DNA from: Candidatus Gastranaerophilales bacterium
GTDB lineage: Bacteria > Cyanobacteriota > Vampirovibrionia > Gastranaerophilales > Gastranaerophilaceae
Direction: 5' to 3'
Assembly: GCA_944324225.1 (NCBI GenBank)
Contig: CALUVL010000014.1
Span: 1 to 60,582, forward strand
DNA length: 60,582 bases
The notes under the pieces were generated by a model. The model saw only the letters and a program-made list of their open reading frames with translations, was not told where the DNA came from and made no database searches. Positions 16,849 to 27,447 of this stretch are shown here, one piece after another. The first letter of the stretch is position 1, and every line of letters starts with the position of its first letter. Both the position numbers and the translations under genes were made by a program.

Positions 16849-18747
16849 ATGTGCGAACAACATCATCACACAGGACATGAAGAAGAACATGAACATAGCT
16901 GTAAAAACACCTTAAGACCGGCAAAGATTGCATTTGCGGCAGTTGTATTTGTACTTGCGTTTTTGCCGGTGCTTCCGGAACTGTTAAGAATAGTGATGTT
17001 TCTGACTGCATATTTGATTGCGGGTGGAGATGTTTTGCTGACGGCGCTTAAGAATATACTAAAAGGCGATTTTTTTGATGAAAACTTTTTGATGGGTGTC
17101 GCAACACTTGGCGCCTTTGCTATAAAAGAATACCCGGAAGCCGTAATGGTTATGATTTTGTATCAGATTGGAGAATATTTCCAGCACAGAGCGGTTGAAA
17201 AATCCCGCAGATCAGTTACGGAACTTATGGATATAAGACCCGATTATGCAAATATTGAAGAAAACGGCAGGCTTATTAAAAAATCTCCTGAAGATGTTAA
17301 AATCGGTGATGTCATCATTGTTTCAGCAGGCGAAAAAATTCCGCTTGATGGTGTTGTTATTGAAGGTGCAGCTTCAATAGATACTTCGGCTCTAACAGGA
17401 GAGTCAATTCCGAGAAAAATGACAACCGGCGATGATGCTGTAAGCGGATGCATAAATACAAATGGACTTATTAAAGTTCAGGTAACAAAAGAATTTGGTA
17501 ATTCAACAGTTTCAAAGATTTTGGAACTTGTAGAAAATGCCGGTTCAAAAAAGACAAAAACAGAAAATTTTATCACACGGTTTGCAAGATATTATACACC
17601 TGCGGTTGTTGGTGCAGCAGTTTTACTTGCTGTTTTGCCTCCAATATTGACCGGCGGAGAGTTTTCTGTTTGGATTGAAAGAGCCTTAACCTTCCTTGTA
17701 ATTTCATGTCCATGTGCACTTGTAATCTCAGTGCCTCTAGGATTTTTTGCGGGTATCGGTGGCGCTTCAAGATGCGGAATTCTTGTTAAAGGAAGCTGTT
17801 ATCTGGAGTCCCTTGCAAAACCTGACACTGTAGTATTTGATAAAACCGGAACTTTAACAAAAGGTGTGTTTAATGTTACATCTGTAAATCCTGTAGATGG
17901 GGTCACTCCTGACGATCTGTTAAAATATACAGCAATGGCTGAGAACTATTCATCTCACCCTATTGCCCAATCATTGAGAAAAGCTTACGGTAAGACAATA
18001 GATACAGAGAAAGTAAAAGAAGTTGTTGAGATGGCAGGTTTCGGGGTTAGGGCAAATGTTGAAGGCAATGAAATTCTTGCAGGAAACACAAAATTGATGG
18101 AAAAGTATTCTATCCCTTACAAAAAAGCTGAAGACTTCGGAACAGTTGTTTATGCTGCCAAAAACGGCCAATACCTTGGATATATAGTGATTTCTGATGT
18201 TATCAAAGAGGATTCACAAAAAGCAATTAAGGCTTTGAAAAAACTTTCGGTAAAAACAGTAATGCTTACGGGCGACAATCGTAGCGCTGCCGAAAAAACA
18301 GCAGAAATCCTCGGGCTTGACGAATTTCATGCACAGCTTATGCCTGAGGACAAGGTCGAAAAACTTGAAGAAATAATAGAAAAGAAACGGAAAAACAAAA
18401 GCGTAATCTTTGTCGGCGACGGTATAAACGACGCTCCGGTTTTGACAAGAGCCGATGTCGGTATAGCAATGGGCGGATTGGGTTCGGATGCCGCAATAGA
18501 GGCTTCTGATGCAGTTATTATGGATGACAGCCCGTCAAAAATTGCACTTGCGGTTTTCGTTGCACGAAAAACAATGAATATCGTTAAGCAAAATATAGCA
18601 TTTGCTCTTCTTGTAAAAGCTTTGTTCTTAATTCTTGGTGCCGTCGGGTTTGTCAGCATGTGGGGGGCTGTATTTGCAGATGTTGGTGTTACTTTGCTTG
18701 CTGTAATCAATTCATTGAGAGCTTTGCGGGTAAAATGTTTATCTTAA
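16849..18747 (+). CDS. Zn/Cd-type heavy-metal P1B ATPase
   Basis: A metal efflux ATPase. The N-terminus is His-rich (HHHTGHEEEHEH) and replaces the usual HMA domain as probable metal-binding tail. Motifs: TGES near residue 185 (dephosphorylation loop), membrane CPC at 287-289, phosphorylated Asp in DKTGTLT (D331), SSHP near 370, GDGINDAP from 523, and an ADVGVTLLAVINSLR segment in the last helix, as in ZntA-type zinc pumps. The length (632 aa) fits a pump without HMA domains. AGAGG lies upstream of the ATG, and the gene is controlled by the divergent ArsR-type repressor. Cadmium or lead are possible additional substrates. Confidence 0.93.
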   Translation: MCEQHHHTGHEEEHEHSCKNTLRPAKIAFAAVVFVLAFLPVLPELLRIVMFLTAYLIAGGDVLLTALKNILKGDFFDENFLMGVATLGAFAIKEYPEAVMVMILYQIGEYFQHRAVEKSRRSVTELMDIRPDYANIEENGRLIKKSPEDVKIGDVIIVSAGEKIPLDGVVIEGAASIDTSALTGESIPRKMTTGDDAVSGCINTNGLIKVQVTKEFGNSTVSKILELVENAGSKKTKTENFITRFARYYTPAVVGAAVLLAVLPPILTGGEFSVWIERALTFLVISCPCALVISVPLGFFAGIGGASRCGILVKGSCYLESLAKPDTVVFDKTGTLTKGVFNVTSVNPVDGVTPDDLLKYTAMAENYSSHPIAQSLRKAYGKTIDTEKVKEVVEMAGFGVRANVEGNEILAGNTKLMEKYSIPYKKAEDFGTVVYAAKNGQYLGYIVISDVIKEDSQKAIKALKKLSVKTVMLTGDNRSAAEKTAEILGLDEFHAQLMPEDKVEKLEEIIEKKRKNKSVIFVGDGINDAPVLTRADVGIAMGGLGSDAAIEASDAVIMDDSPSKIALAVFVARKTMNIVKQNIAFALLVKALFLILGAVGFVSMWGAVFADVGVTLLAVINSLRALRVKCLS

Positions 18748-18785
18748 TCTGATGTGAATTTCTATATTGAATTTTTGGAGTTTTT

Positions 18786-18829
18786 AATGCAGAAATATCC
18801 ACTATCCGTGGGATATTTCTGCATTTTTA
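18786..18829 (+). terminator. Rho-independent terminator
   Basis: AATGCAGAAATATCC pairs with GGATATTTCTGCATT, a 15-bp perfect stem followed by T residues. It separates the metal ATPase from the efflux operon. Confidence 0.9.
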
Positions 18830-18859
18830 TTGACACTCAGGACTTAAATATTTTACGAT
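18830..18859 (+). promoter_or_regulatory. Probable promoter of the efflux operon
   Basis: TTGACA (18830-18835), 18-base spacer, TACGAT (18854-18859), directly after the terminator and 45 bases before the adaptor gene. Confidence 0.5.
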
Positions 18860-18903
18860 AATCTCAGGATAGTATATCGTATTAAATTAAGTTGGAGAAA
18901 CCT

Positions 18904-20085
18904 ATGAAATTCAGTATGACGAGGAAAAAATTTGCAATTCTTATTTTGCTGGTAATTATTGTTCCTATTATATATAACAAGACATCAGGTTATATTGCAG
19001 GCATGATTCAAAAGAAAATGATGATGATGCCTAAAGAGGTTGAAGTTGATACTCCGCATATTGAAGAAGTTAATGTTTCGGCAGAAGCAACAGGAAGAGT
19101 TGAAGCAAAGTATTCTGTTGATCTTGTAGCAAGGGTTCCCGGCTTTTTGATAAAGAAATACTTTACTGAAGGAGATTTTGTTAAAAAAGGACAGATTCTT
19201 TTTCAGATTGATCCGAGAGAATACCAGCTGGAAGTTAATAACAGCCAGGCAAACGTAAACCAGTACAGTGCATTATTGAAAAATGCACAGCAGGAATTGA
19301 ACAGAGCAAATGCGCTTGTGAAAGAAGATTTGATAAGCAGATCAGATGTAGACTCAAGCCTTGCCTCCCGCAACCAGTACAGAGCTTTGCTGGACGCTGC
19401 AAAACAACAGCTTGAACTTGCAAAAGTCAACTTAAGCTATACATCAATAAAATCACCGATCGACGGAAGAATCGGTAAAGTAAATATTACAGAAGGCAAC
19501 TATGTAACGGCAACTTCAGGCGGTCTGGTAAATATATCAAGCGTGAATCCTGTATATGTTACTTTCAGTCTGAAAAGTTCAGACTTTGTAAAGCTCTTAA
19601 GAGCAAGCAAAGACCTCTCTGACGTTGATGTGAAAGTACAGTTTACCGGCGGCTCATGGTATGACAAAATCGGAAGAATCAATTTTGTAGATAATAAAAT
19701 TGATATAGATTCAGGGTCCGTTACATTGCGTGCAACATTTGACAACTCAAAAATGTGGCTTATTCCAGGCGACTATATGAAAGTGGAACTTGTAGCACCT
19801 CAGGTTGTTAAATATATGACAGTTCCGCAGTCCTGCACAAAGGGCGATGCCATGAGCGGTTATTATGTATGGGCAGTCAAGGACAACAAGGCTGTAAGAA
19901 AAAATATTAAAGTTTCAGACGATATTAATAACAACTGGGTTGTTGATAGCGGGCTTGATATGAATGATGTAATCGTAGTATCAGGAATTCAAAACATCGC
20001 AGCTGAAGGTCAACAATTAAAGCCGATCCAGAAAAGCAAAAGTGAAGATAAACAGGTAAAGGTTAATGAAGAAAATATTCGATAA
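18904..20085 (+). CDS. RND efflux periplasmic adaptor subunit
   Basis: A membrane-fusion protein linking an RND pump to a TolC channel. One N-terminal membrane segment (about residues 8-25) is followed by a lipoyl-type half motif ([30 protein letters not shown]), an alpha-helical hairpin rich in Gln/Asn/Ala (about 105-175), the second half motif ([25 protein letters not shown]) and beta-barrel domains. No lipobox Cys is visible. The ATG at 18904 has GGAG six bases upstream; a TTG start at 18892 is weaker. The 3' end overlaps the pump gene by 20 bases. Confidence 0.93.
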   Translation: MKFSMTRKKFAILILLVIIVPIIYNKTSGYIAGMIQKKMMMMPKEVEVDTPHIEEVNVSAEATGRVEAKYSVDLVARVPGFLIKKYFTEGDFVKKGQILFQIDPREYQLEVNNSQANVNQYSALLKNAQQELNRANALVKEDLISRSDVDSSLASRNQYRALLDAAKQQLELAKVNLSYTSIKSPIDGRIGKVNITEGNYVTATSGGLVNISSVNPVYVTFSLKSSDFVKLLRASKDLSDVDVKVQFTGGSWYDKIGRINFVDNKIDIDSGSVTLRATFDNSKMWLIPGDYMKVELVAPQVVKYMTVPQSCTKGDAMSGYYVWAVKDNKAVRKNIKVSDDINNNWVVDSGLDMNDVIVVSGIQNIAAEGQQLKPIQKSKSEDKQVKVNEENIR

Positions 20086-23000
20086 GGAAAAATTATATTT
20101 ATTTATAAGAAAACCGAGATTTGCACTTGTAATATCGATATGTATAGTTTTGCTGGGGCTTATTTCAATGATGAGCCTGAAGCAGGAAAGTTATCCTGAA
20201 GTTACCCCGCCTCAGGTAAGAGTATCAGCGAACTATCAAGGTGCCAGTGCCGAGGTTATTGAGTCAACCGTCGCAACAGTTTTGGAAAACAAGTTGAACG
20301 GTGTTGAAAATATGACTTATATGACTTCAACCTCTTATGACGGAAGTTATACGCTTACTTTGTATTTCAAAGTCGGTACTGACAAAAACGTAAACCTGAT
20401 GAACGTACAGAATCTTATTCAGAGAGTACAGTCGCAATTGCCCGAAGATGTTCAAAGAACAGGTGTTACTGCAATAAGCAGATCCTCAGGTTCAGGTGCA
20501 ATCATTTTGACTTTATACCCTGAATCCGGAAACTGGAACCAGCTTGATTTGACAAACTACGGTTCTATATATATAAAAGATGAATTGAAACGTGTTGAAG
20601 GTGTTGCGGATGTAATGGTTTTTGGAGGCGGCAATTATTCAATGCGAATATGGCTTGATCCTCAGAAAATGGCAGGCTTAAATATTTCAACAAGTGAAGT
20701 TAAAACGGCAGTCACAAATCAGAATACTCAGGTTGCAACAGGAGCACTTGGCGCATTGCCTACTGATGAAAAAAGAGCTTTGCAAATTACTCTGAAAACC
20801 CCGGGGCGTCTTGATGATGTGGAAGAATTTGAAAATATAATTATCCGTTCAAATTCAGACGGTTCAAACGTAAAACTGAAAGATATCGCAAGAGTTGAAC
20901 TTGGTGCAGAATCTTATTCAAACCTCGGTCTTGTCAATGGCAAGCCGTCAGCGGTTGTTGTAATTTCACAGCTTCCCGACGCAAACATCATAAACCTTTC
21001 TAAAGCTGTTAAAGAAAAAGTAAATGAACTTAATGCACGTTTGAATAACGGTATAAAAATTTTATACGTAAAAGATGATGCCGACTTTATCCATGAGTCA
21101 ATGAAAGAAGTTGAATTTACAATCCTTTTGACAGGTATAATAGTTGTAATTATAATCTTTCTGTTTTTGGGCGATGGTATGGCAACACTTGTGCCTTGTG
21201 CAACAATTCCGGTGTCATTAGTCGGGACATTCTTTGCACTGAAAGCTCTTGATATGTCAATAAACCTGTTGTCGTTGTTCGCACTGGTACTTGCTGTCGG
21301 TGTCGTTGTTGATGATGCGATTGTTGTAATTGAAAACGTAAAACGACATATAGATGAAGGTAAATCAGCAATTATCGCCACCCAGATAACCATGCAGGAA
21401 GTCGGATTTGCACTTGTTGCAATGGCGCTTGTCTTGATGGCTGTATTTGTGCCGATTACGTTTATGGGCGGAATGACAGGTGTTATGTACAAGCAGTTTG
21501 CCGTATGTATTGCAGTATCAATTGCAATATCAGCAATATGCGCTCTTACTCTTTCTCCTGCGATGTGTTCACACTTCCTCGGACAGGAAAAGAAACCTCA
21601 TAAACTTTCAAATCATCCGCTGTTTATTACTCTGGATCATATAAAAGAAAGAATAGGTAAAAAAACAGCTGTTTTAGTCAAAAAGTTTAATGATTTATTC
21701 GCAGAACTTGAAGGTTTTTATATGGAATATGTCGTTAAATTTGTCCACAATAAAAAATTGGTAATTACGATATATGCAATAATAGTCGCACTTACTTTAA
21801 TCGGATTTAAAACGATATCAACGGGCTTTATTCCTGATGAAGATCAGGGGGTATTACTTGCACAGGTTACACTTCCTGACGGCGCATCATTGCAGAGAAC
21901 TGAGGAAGTTTCACGTAAATTTATTGATCAGATAAGAGATATAGACGGTGTTAACGAAGAAAAATTAACCGTATTTGGAGGCGACGGTGCTGTAAACCAG
22001 TCTACGGTAATTATTCAGCTGGATGACTATGCATACAGAAAAATCGGTCCTGTTGAATGGATTCAGCGCAAATTTAAAGGTCAGGCAACAGATCTTTCGC
22101 ACGAAGCAATTCTTGCAAAAATAAGAACAATTGCATCAAATACAAAAGAAGCTTCAATCATAACATTTTCACCCCCTGCAATTATGGGTATGAGTATGAT
22201 GGGCGGTTTTGAATTTCAGATGTTGTCACAGGGGGAATATACCCCGCAGCAGTTGGAAGCCTGGGCAAACACTCTTATTGCAGCCGCCAATCAGGATCCT
22301 TCATTATCTAACGTAACCACTACATTCCAGGCAAACGTTCCGCAGTATATAGTTAATATAGATTATGAAAAGGCTCTTGCGCAGAATGTTGATTTGCAGG
22401 AATTGTATTCAACCTTATCCTCATTGGTTGGTACATATTATATAAATGACTTTAACAAATACGACCGTGTATTCAAGGTTCAGATGCAGGCGGAAAGCAG
22501 ATTCAGAGATAAAGCAACTGATTTGTCGGGCATTTATGTCAAAAACAAAAACGGTGTAATGGTTCCGATACTTTCTATCGTAAAATTACAGCAGACTGTA
22601 GGTACAGCCTCAATTACACGTTATAACCAGTATAAATCAGTACAAATTCAGGGGCAGCAGTCCGCAGGAAAGAGTTCAGGCGACGCTATGAACGCAATGG
22701 AAGCTGTCGCAAAACGTGTTCTTCCGAATGATATGACATTTGACTGGTCAGGAACTTCCGCACAGGAACGTGAGGCATCAGGACAAACACTGATGATTGT
22801 TGGTATGGCCTTAATATTTGTATATTTGTTCCTTGTTGCGTTGTACGAAAGCTATACAATTCCGGTTGCCGTACTTTTGATATCACCGATTGCGGCATTG
22901 GGAGCTTTAATATTCCAGATGATGATTAATCAGGCATTTGATATTTATTCGCAGGTTGGTATGATTACCCTGATTGGTCTTGCGGCAAAACAGTCAATAT

Positions 23001-23326
23001 TGATTGTTGAATTTGCAAAAGAAGAACATGAAAAGAACGGTTTGCCGGTCAAGGAAGCCGCAATAAAAGCAGCAAAATTAAGATTCAGAGCTATAATGAT
23101 GACGGAAATGGCATTTATTATAGGTGTATTGCCGATGATATTTGCAACAGGTGCGGGTGCAAACTCAAGAATTTCAGTAGGGTCAACTGTATTTGGCGGT
23201 ATGATAGCTGCAGCAACCCTTGGTGCTGTACTAACTCCGGCATTTTATGTAATAGTTCAGGAATTTGTTGACCTGTTCCCGAAAAAAGAAATAACTGAGA
23301 AAGATTTGGAGATTTCTGTAAAATGA
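20066..23326 (+). CDS. RND multidrug efflux pump inner-membrane subunit (HAE1 family)
   Basis: A proton-driven exporter of AcrB/MexB type, 1086 aa with 12 predicted membrane segments in two halves, each with a large periplasmic loop. The N-terminus has the family pattern [20 protein letters not shown] and [20 protein letters not shown]. The proton-relay Asp pair is in [13 protein letters not shown] (D416, D417). [13 protein letters not shown] and GFIPDEDQG are further family motifs. It lies between the adaptor and TolC genes with overlaps on both sides, so the three genes form one operon. Substrates cannot be inferred. Confidence 0.95.
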   Translation: MKKIFDKEKLYLFIRKPRFALVISICIVLLGLISMMSLKQESYPEVTPPQVRVSANYQGASAEVIESTVATVLENKLNGVENMTYMTSTSYDGSYTLTLYFKVGTDKNVNLMNVQNLIQRVQSQLPEDVQRTGVTAISRSSGSGAIILTLYPESGNWNQLDLTNYGSIYIKDELKRVEGVADVMVFGGGNYSMRIWLDPQKMAGLNISTSEVKTAVTNQNTQVATGALGALPTDEKRALQITLKTPGRLDDVEEFENIIIRSNSDGSNVKLKDIARVELGAESYSNLGLVNGKPSAVVVISQLPDANIINLSKAVKEKVNELNARLNNGIKILYVKDDADFIHESMKEVEFTILLTGIIVVIIIFLFLGDGMATLVPCATIPVSLVGTFFALKALDMSINLLSLFALVLAVGVVVDDAIVVIENVKRHIDEGKSAIIATQITMQEVGFALVAMALVLMAVFVPITFMGGMTGVMYKQFAVCIAVSIAISAICALTLSPAMCSHFLGQEKKPHKLSNHPLFITLDHIKERIGKKTAVLVKKFNDLFAELEGFYMEYVVKFVHNKKLVITIYAIIVALTLIGFKTISTGFIPDEDQGVLLAQVTLPDGASLQRTEEVSRKFIDQIRDIDGVNEEKLTVFGGDGAVNQSTVIIQLDDYAYRKIGPVEWIQRKFKGQATDLSHEAILAKIRTIASNTKEASIITFSPPAIMGMSMMGGFEFQMLSQGEYTPQQLEAWANTLIAAANQDPSLSNVTTTFQANVPQYIVNIDYEKALAQNVDLQELYSTLSSLVGTYYINDFNKYDRVFKVQMQAESRFRDKATDLSGIYVKNKNGVMVPILSIVKLQQTVGTASITRYNQYKSVQIQGQQSAGKSSGDAMNAMEAVAKRVLPNDMTFDWSGTSAQEREASGQTLMIVGMALIFVYLFLVALYESYTIPVAVLLISPIAALGALIFQMMINQAFDIYSQVGMITLIGLAAKQSILIVEFAKEEHEKNGLPVKEAAIKAAKLRFRAIMMTEMAFIIGVLPMIFATGAGANSRISVGSTVFGGMIAAATLGAVLTPAFYVIVQEFVDLFPKKEITEKDLEISVK

Positions 23327-24852
23327 AAAAGATATTAAATTTATGTTTGATATGTTCTGTATTTATATTTACTTCGGCTCCGGCAATAACGGCAGAAGCA
23401 GCCGCTCCGGCATCAAAAACCGTTGAAGTTGCCAAAAAGCCTGAAAAAATAGAAATCGTAAAACCCGAAAAAAATAAAAAGGTCAACAAACGTCAGGAAC
23501 GCAAAAAAAATATAGAGAACGCCAAAACAAAAGTTGAATCTTCAAAAGAAGCTGAAGGAATGTACGAAACTAAATTCCCTGCCATAAACAGTAAGATAGA
23601 ATACACAGATATGAACGGTGAAGTTACGCTCAGTGATTGCATAAAACTTGCAATTACCCATCATCCGACAATTATGTCAGCAATAAGCAATGCGGAAATA
23701 TATAAAACAAGAGTCGGACAAGCCTGGGCCAACTATTTTCCGACGATAAGCGCCGGCGTAAACTATTCAAGAAACGATATGTTTATGACAATGTCGAGTG
23801 CTTACATGCGTTCAATGTCACAGAAGTACAATATGTTTTATATGCCGACACTTTCTGCGGACTTGCTTTTGTTTGATTTCGGAAAAACAAAAGCTTCGGC
23901 GGACATGGCAAAAAGAAATTATGAAGCATCAAGATACGACGCTGAAACAAGCATAGAACTTGTAATTTATAATGTAAAAGTTGCATACTACAACCTTGTT
24001 TTTGCACAAATCCAGCAGACGGTTTACGAAGATACGGTTAAGGATTTTGAACTTCAGTTAAAACAGGCAAAGGCGCAGTATGAAATCGGCAGAAAAGCCA
24101 AAATTGATGTAACAACAGCTGAATACAACCTCGGAAACGCAAAGGTAAACTTAATCAAAGCTAAAAATACACTTGAGCTTGCCGCTGCACAACTGGCAAA
24201 TGCAGTAGGTATTCCCGAATTAGAAGGTGTTGTTTTGAAGGATCAATTGAATACAAAAGCATATGATGTTAATTTTAAAGATCTTCTTGCAACAGCAGAG
24301 GCTTCAAGGCCGGCACTTCTTGCAGCAAAAAAATTAATGGATGCATCAGAAATGGGAGTTAGAAGTGCAAAAAGGGCTTTTACACCGAACATCAGTGCAT
24401 TCGGCTCATATAACAATGGCGGACGCCAGATTGATTCGGATTATGGTTATCAGTTTGGTGTTCAGTTGAACTACAATGCTCTTAATCTTATGCTATTGAA
24501 GAAACAGGTTGATGAAGCTAAAGCAACTTACAAAAAATATGTTGCAGATTACGAACAGCAAAGACAAAATGTTTATCTGGAAGTTAAGAGTGCATACATA
24601 AATCTTTTGAATTCCCATGATAGCCTTGATGTTTCAAAACTTGCGCTCCAGCAGGCAAAAGAACGTCAATATCAGGCATTCAGAAGATATCAGGTAGGGC
24701 TTGGTGATGCAATAGAGTTTAAAGATGCTGAAAACTCCTATCTTAACGCACAGCTGGATTACTATTCAAACCTTTTGAACTATAACATAAATGCGGCCGA
24801 AGTTGAACGTGTAATCGGTGCACCTATAAAAGAGTCAAATGTGGATTTGTAA
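23323..24852 (+). CDS. TolC-family outer-membrane efflux protein
   Basis: The outer-membrane channel of the RND pump. A signal peptide (about residues 1-27) is followed by an unusual Lys-rich linker (about 35-75), then two related outer-membrane-efflux repeats with long helices, for example [24 protein letters not shown] and [24 protein letters not shown]. Length (509 aa) is slightly above average because of the linker. The start overlaps the pump stop codon (ATGA), so translation is coupled. Confidence 0.93.
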   Translation: MKKILNLCLICSVFIFTSAPAITAEAAAPASKTVEVAKKPEKIEIVKPEKNKKVNKRQERKKNIENAKTKVESSKEAEGMYETKFPAINSKIEYTDMNGEVTLSDCIKLAITHHPTIMSAISNAEIYKTRVGQAWANYFPTISAGVNYSRNDMFMTMSSAYMRSMSQKYNMFYMPTLSADLLLFDFGKTKASADMAKRNYEASRYDAETSIELVIYNVKVAYYNLVFAQIQQTVYEDTVKDFELQLKQAKAQYEIGRKAKIDVTTAEYNLGNAKVNLIKAKNTLELAAAQLANAVGIPELEGVVLKDQLNTKAYDVNFKDLLATAEASRPALLAAKKLMDASEMGVRSAKRAFTPNISAFGSYNNGGRQIDSDYGYQFGVQLNYNALNLMLLKKQVDEAKATYKKYVADYEQQRQNVYLEVKSAYINLLNSHDSLDVSKLALQQAKERQYQAFRRYQVGLGDAIEFKDAENSYLNAQLDYYSNLLNYNINAAEVERVIGAPIKESNVDL

Positions 24853-25214
24853 TTTTGTGCAGACATAAAAAGATTATACAGAATAATTATAATAGTCGTA
24901 AAGTTCTGATTTTAATATGAAATAATCTACTACACAAGGCGGTTTATAATATTTAATGCAATTATCATTTTAAAGAATAGTAATTGGATTCTTCGCCTAA
25001 CTGTCATTCTGAGGGCAAAGCCCTAAGAATTTAACAATAGGCTCAGAATGACATATTATATTTTTGTGTACGTCAAGAGATAATTGCGATATTTAACATA
25101 TTGTCATGTTTGAAAAAAAATCTTGACTGATAGCAGCTCTTAAGTGTTAGAATTTATATTATTAAATGACCGGGACGATTAAAAGCGGATTTCGGTTTAA
25201 GAGGAGGGAGCAGA
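24853..25214. other. Intergenic region with repeats and promoter
   Basis: This 360-bp spacer has no convincing gene. It holds repeat copy B (24986-25089). A possible promoter for the CMD gene is TTGACT near 25121, about 19 bases, then TAGAAT; it lies about 70 bases before that gene's start. Confidence 0.5.
24986..25089 (-). repeat. Dispersed palindromic repeat, copy B
   Basis: 24986-25030 is the reverse complement of 8814-8859 with one mismatch over 45 bp. A further GCTCAGAATGACA fragment sits at about 25041. The flanking 21-bp word at 25069-25089 is in the same orientation as at 8872, so the core is inverted relative to its flank between the two sites. Confidence 0.8.
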
Positions 25215-26054
25215 ATGTTTAGAAAACTTTTAACAATCAGTTTGGTTATGATGATGGCGCAGGCAAATTTAGTGTTTGCCGGTACTGTAAATGAGGATAA
25301 AAATATGACAAGAACAGACATTTGTAAAGAAAATTTCAGAGAATTATTTAAAGGAGAAGCCTTAAGCCCGAACGGAGATGATCCGGAGATGATGGCGATT
25401 TTACAAAAATACATCTTTGGTGAAGTTTTCACCGTCGGTGAACTTGATATGAAAACAAGAGAAATGCTTACAGTCACTTCTCTGGCTGTACAGCAGACAC
25501 TTCCGCAGTTGAAAGCTCACATCAATGCAGCTTTAAATGTTGGGGTTTCGCCGATTGAACTCAGAGAAGCCATTTATCAATGCGCACCGTTTATCGGATT
25601 CCCTAAAACATTGAATGCGCTTGCGGTATTGAATGAAGTATTCAAAGAAAGAGGCATTGAAACCCCGCTTAAGTCAACAGCAACAGTAACAGAAGATGAA
25701 AGATTTGCAAAAGGGCTTGCGCTTCAGGAACCTGTGTATGGCGACGAAATTGAAAATTCATTGAAGGGGCTTCCTGATGATATGGGGAAAGACGTTGCAA
25801 GATTTCTAACGGAAGTTTGTTTTGGCGATTTTTATACAAGAGAAGGACTTGACATTAAGACCCGAGAACTTCTTGTTGTTGGAATCCTTGTCACAACAGG
25901 AAACACTTCGGTTTTAAAAAGTCATATCAAAGGCAATTTAAAAGTCGGAAATTCTAAAGAATCAATTACGGCAGCAATAATTCAATGTCTTCCTTATGTA
26001 GGTTTTCCAAATACTATTGCAGCCCTCAAAACACTAAAAGAAGTTCTTAAGTAA
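25215..26054 (+). CDS. Exported double carboxymuconolactone-decarboxylase (CMD) family protein
   Basis: A signal peptide (MFRKLLTISLVMMMAQANLVFA, cleavage near residue 22) precedes two CMD-like helical domains (about 50-150 and 180-278). Each has the family pattern: DMKTREMLTVTSL followed by LKAHINAALNVG, then EAIYQCAPFIGFP; the second copy reads DIKTRELLVVGIL and LKSHIKGNLKVG. The AhpD-type redox Cys pair is absent, so a peroxidase-like role is unlikely. Secretion of a CMD protein is the notable point. GAGGAGGGAG lies before the ATG. The physiological substrate is unknown. Confidence 0.85.
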   Translation: MFRKLLTISLVMMMAQANLVFAGTVNEDKNMTRTDICKENFRELFKGEALSPNGDDPEMMAILQKYIFGEVFTVGELDMKTREMLTVTSLAVQQTLPQLKAHINAALNVGVSPIELREAIYQCAPFIGFPKTLNALAVLNEVFKERGIETPLKSTATVTEDERFAKGLALQEPVYGDEIENSLKGLPDDMGKDVARFLTEVCFGDFYTREGLDIKTRELLVVGILVTTGNTSVLKSHIKGNLKVGNSKESITAAIIQCLPYVGFPNTIAALKTLKEVLK

Positions 26055-26084
26055 AAATATAAAATGAAGAAAATAAAATTTTAT

Positions 26085-26114
26085 AAAAGAGGTCTTTAAA
26101 AAGGCCTCTTTTTG
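26085..26114 (+). terminator. Terminator between convergent genes
   Basis: AAAGAGG pairs with CCTCTTT, followed by T residues. It lies between the CMD gene and the end of rarA and may act in both directions. Confidence 0.75.
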
Positions 26115-26129
26115 TGTGAAAATAAAACT

Positions 26130-27446
26130 TTAATGATTCTTTTTCCAGTTTTTGATTTGTTCCAGTTTTGTTTTATATTTAGCCTCAAGTCCTTGTTCTG
26201 TCGGATGATAGTATTCTCTTCCGAGCAGAGAATCTGGCAGACACTGCATATTCGTCAATTTTTCTTTTGTATCATGCGCATACTGGTAGCCTTTGCCATA
26301 GTTTAAATCTTTCATAAGTTTTGTCGGAGCATTTCTGATGACAAGCGGAACAGGTTCAGCAAGTTCTTTTATTGCATCTTTTTTAGCGGTTTCGTAAGCG
26401 ATATAAAGAGCATTTGATTTGGGTGCAAGCGACATATACACAACTGCTTCCGTGAGATGTACCGAGCATTCCGGCATCCCAATAAAGTGGCAGGCATGGT
26501 AGGCTGCTACTGCAATTTCCAGAGCATGCGGGTCTGCAAGCCCGATATCTTCACTTGCAAATCTTGTAACTCTTCTTGCCACATATAGTGGATCTTCACC
26601 TGCCTCAAGCATTCTTGCAAGCCAATAAACCGCTGCATCCGGGTCCGAATTCCGCATTGACTTATGCAGGGCTGAAATTATGTTGTAATGCTCCTCTCCG
26701 TTTTTATCATATAGAAGCGATTTTTTAGAAATGCATTGTTCCAGTGATTCGTCGGACACCGTGATTTCTCCGTTGTCGCCTGTTTCTCCGTTCAGAACCA
26801 CCATTTCAAGAGTGGATAGAGCATTTCTTGCATCGCCGTTTGCAAATTTTGCGACAAGTTCAAGCTGAGCGTCTGTAATATTGACCTTTTCATTGCCAAA
26901 GCCTCTGGGGTCGCTGATTGCACGCCGCAAGAGCATTGTTAAATCTTCGGTCTTAAGTCCTTGTAATACAAAGACTTTGCACCTTGAAAGTAAAGCGCTA
27001 TTGACTTCAAATGAAGGATTTTCTGTCGTTGCACCAATCAAAATGATACTTCCCTTTTCGACAAACGGCAGAAATGCATCCTGCTGAGCCTTGTTGAATC
27101 TGTGAATTTCATCTACAAATACAATAGTTTTCTGCCCCATTTTTCGCGCCTGTTCAGCCTGCGTCATTACTGTTTTTATCTCCTTAATTCCGCTTGTTAC
27201 AGCAGAAAAGTTTATGAACGCAGAGTTCGTCTTGCGTGCAATAATACTTGCAAGCGTTGTTTTGCCTACTCCTGGAGGTCCCCAGAAAATCATTGAGGAA
27301 ATTTTGTCTTCTTCTATAAATTTCCTTAAAATTTTTCCTTCGCCTGTAAGATGTGTCTGTCCGACAAATTCATCCAGATTTTTGGGGCGCATGCGCCAGG
27401 CTAACGGTTGACTTGTTTCATCTTCAAAAAGTGATTTTTGTTCCAT
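26130..27446 (-). CDS. rarA: Replication-associated recombination protein A (AAA+ ATPase)
   Basis: A clamp-loader-like AAA+ ATPase acting at stalled replication forks (MgsA/RarA). Motifs: PLAWRMRPKNLDEFVGQTHL, Walker A GPPGVGKTT, Walker B VFVDEIHRFNKAQQD, sensor 1 LIGATTENPSFEV, arginine finger SRCKVF. The C-terminal tetramerisation region includes MRNSDPDAAVYWLARMLEAGEDP and RREYYHP-like GREYYHPTEQG. Length (438 aa) is normal. The start lies one base after the upstream stop, with AAGGGA as ribosome binding site, so it is co-transcribed with the MmcQ/EVE-like gene. Confidence 0.95.
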   Translation of the reverse strand: MEQKSLFEDETSQPLAWRMRPKNLDEFVGQTHLTGEGKILRKFIEEDKISSMIFWGPPGVGKTTLASIIARKTNSAFINFSAVTSGIKEIKTVMTQAEQARKMGQKTIVFVDEIHRFNKAQQDAFLPFVEKGSIILIGATTENPSFEVNSALLSRCKVFVLQGLKTEDLTMLLRRAISDPRGFGNEKVNITDAQLELVAKFANGDARNALSTLEMVVLNGETGDNGEITVSDESLEQCISKKSLLYDKNGEEHYNIISALHKSMRNSDPDAAVYWLARMLEAGEDPLYVARRVTRFASEDIGLADPHALEIAVAAYHACHFIGMPECSVHLTEAVVYMSLAPKSNALYIAYETAKKDAIKELAEPVPLVIRNAPTKLMKDLNYGKGYQYAHDTKEKLTNMQCLPDSLLGREYYHPTEQGLEAKYKTKLEQIKNWKKNH

Positions 27447-27447
27447 A

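Noticed and set aside
20914-21492. A 192-codon ORF antisense to the RND pump
   Set aside because: It is a shadow of a strongly conserved coding frame, with low-complexity Ser/Thr/Ile composition and no start signal.
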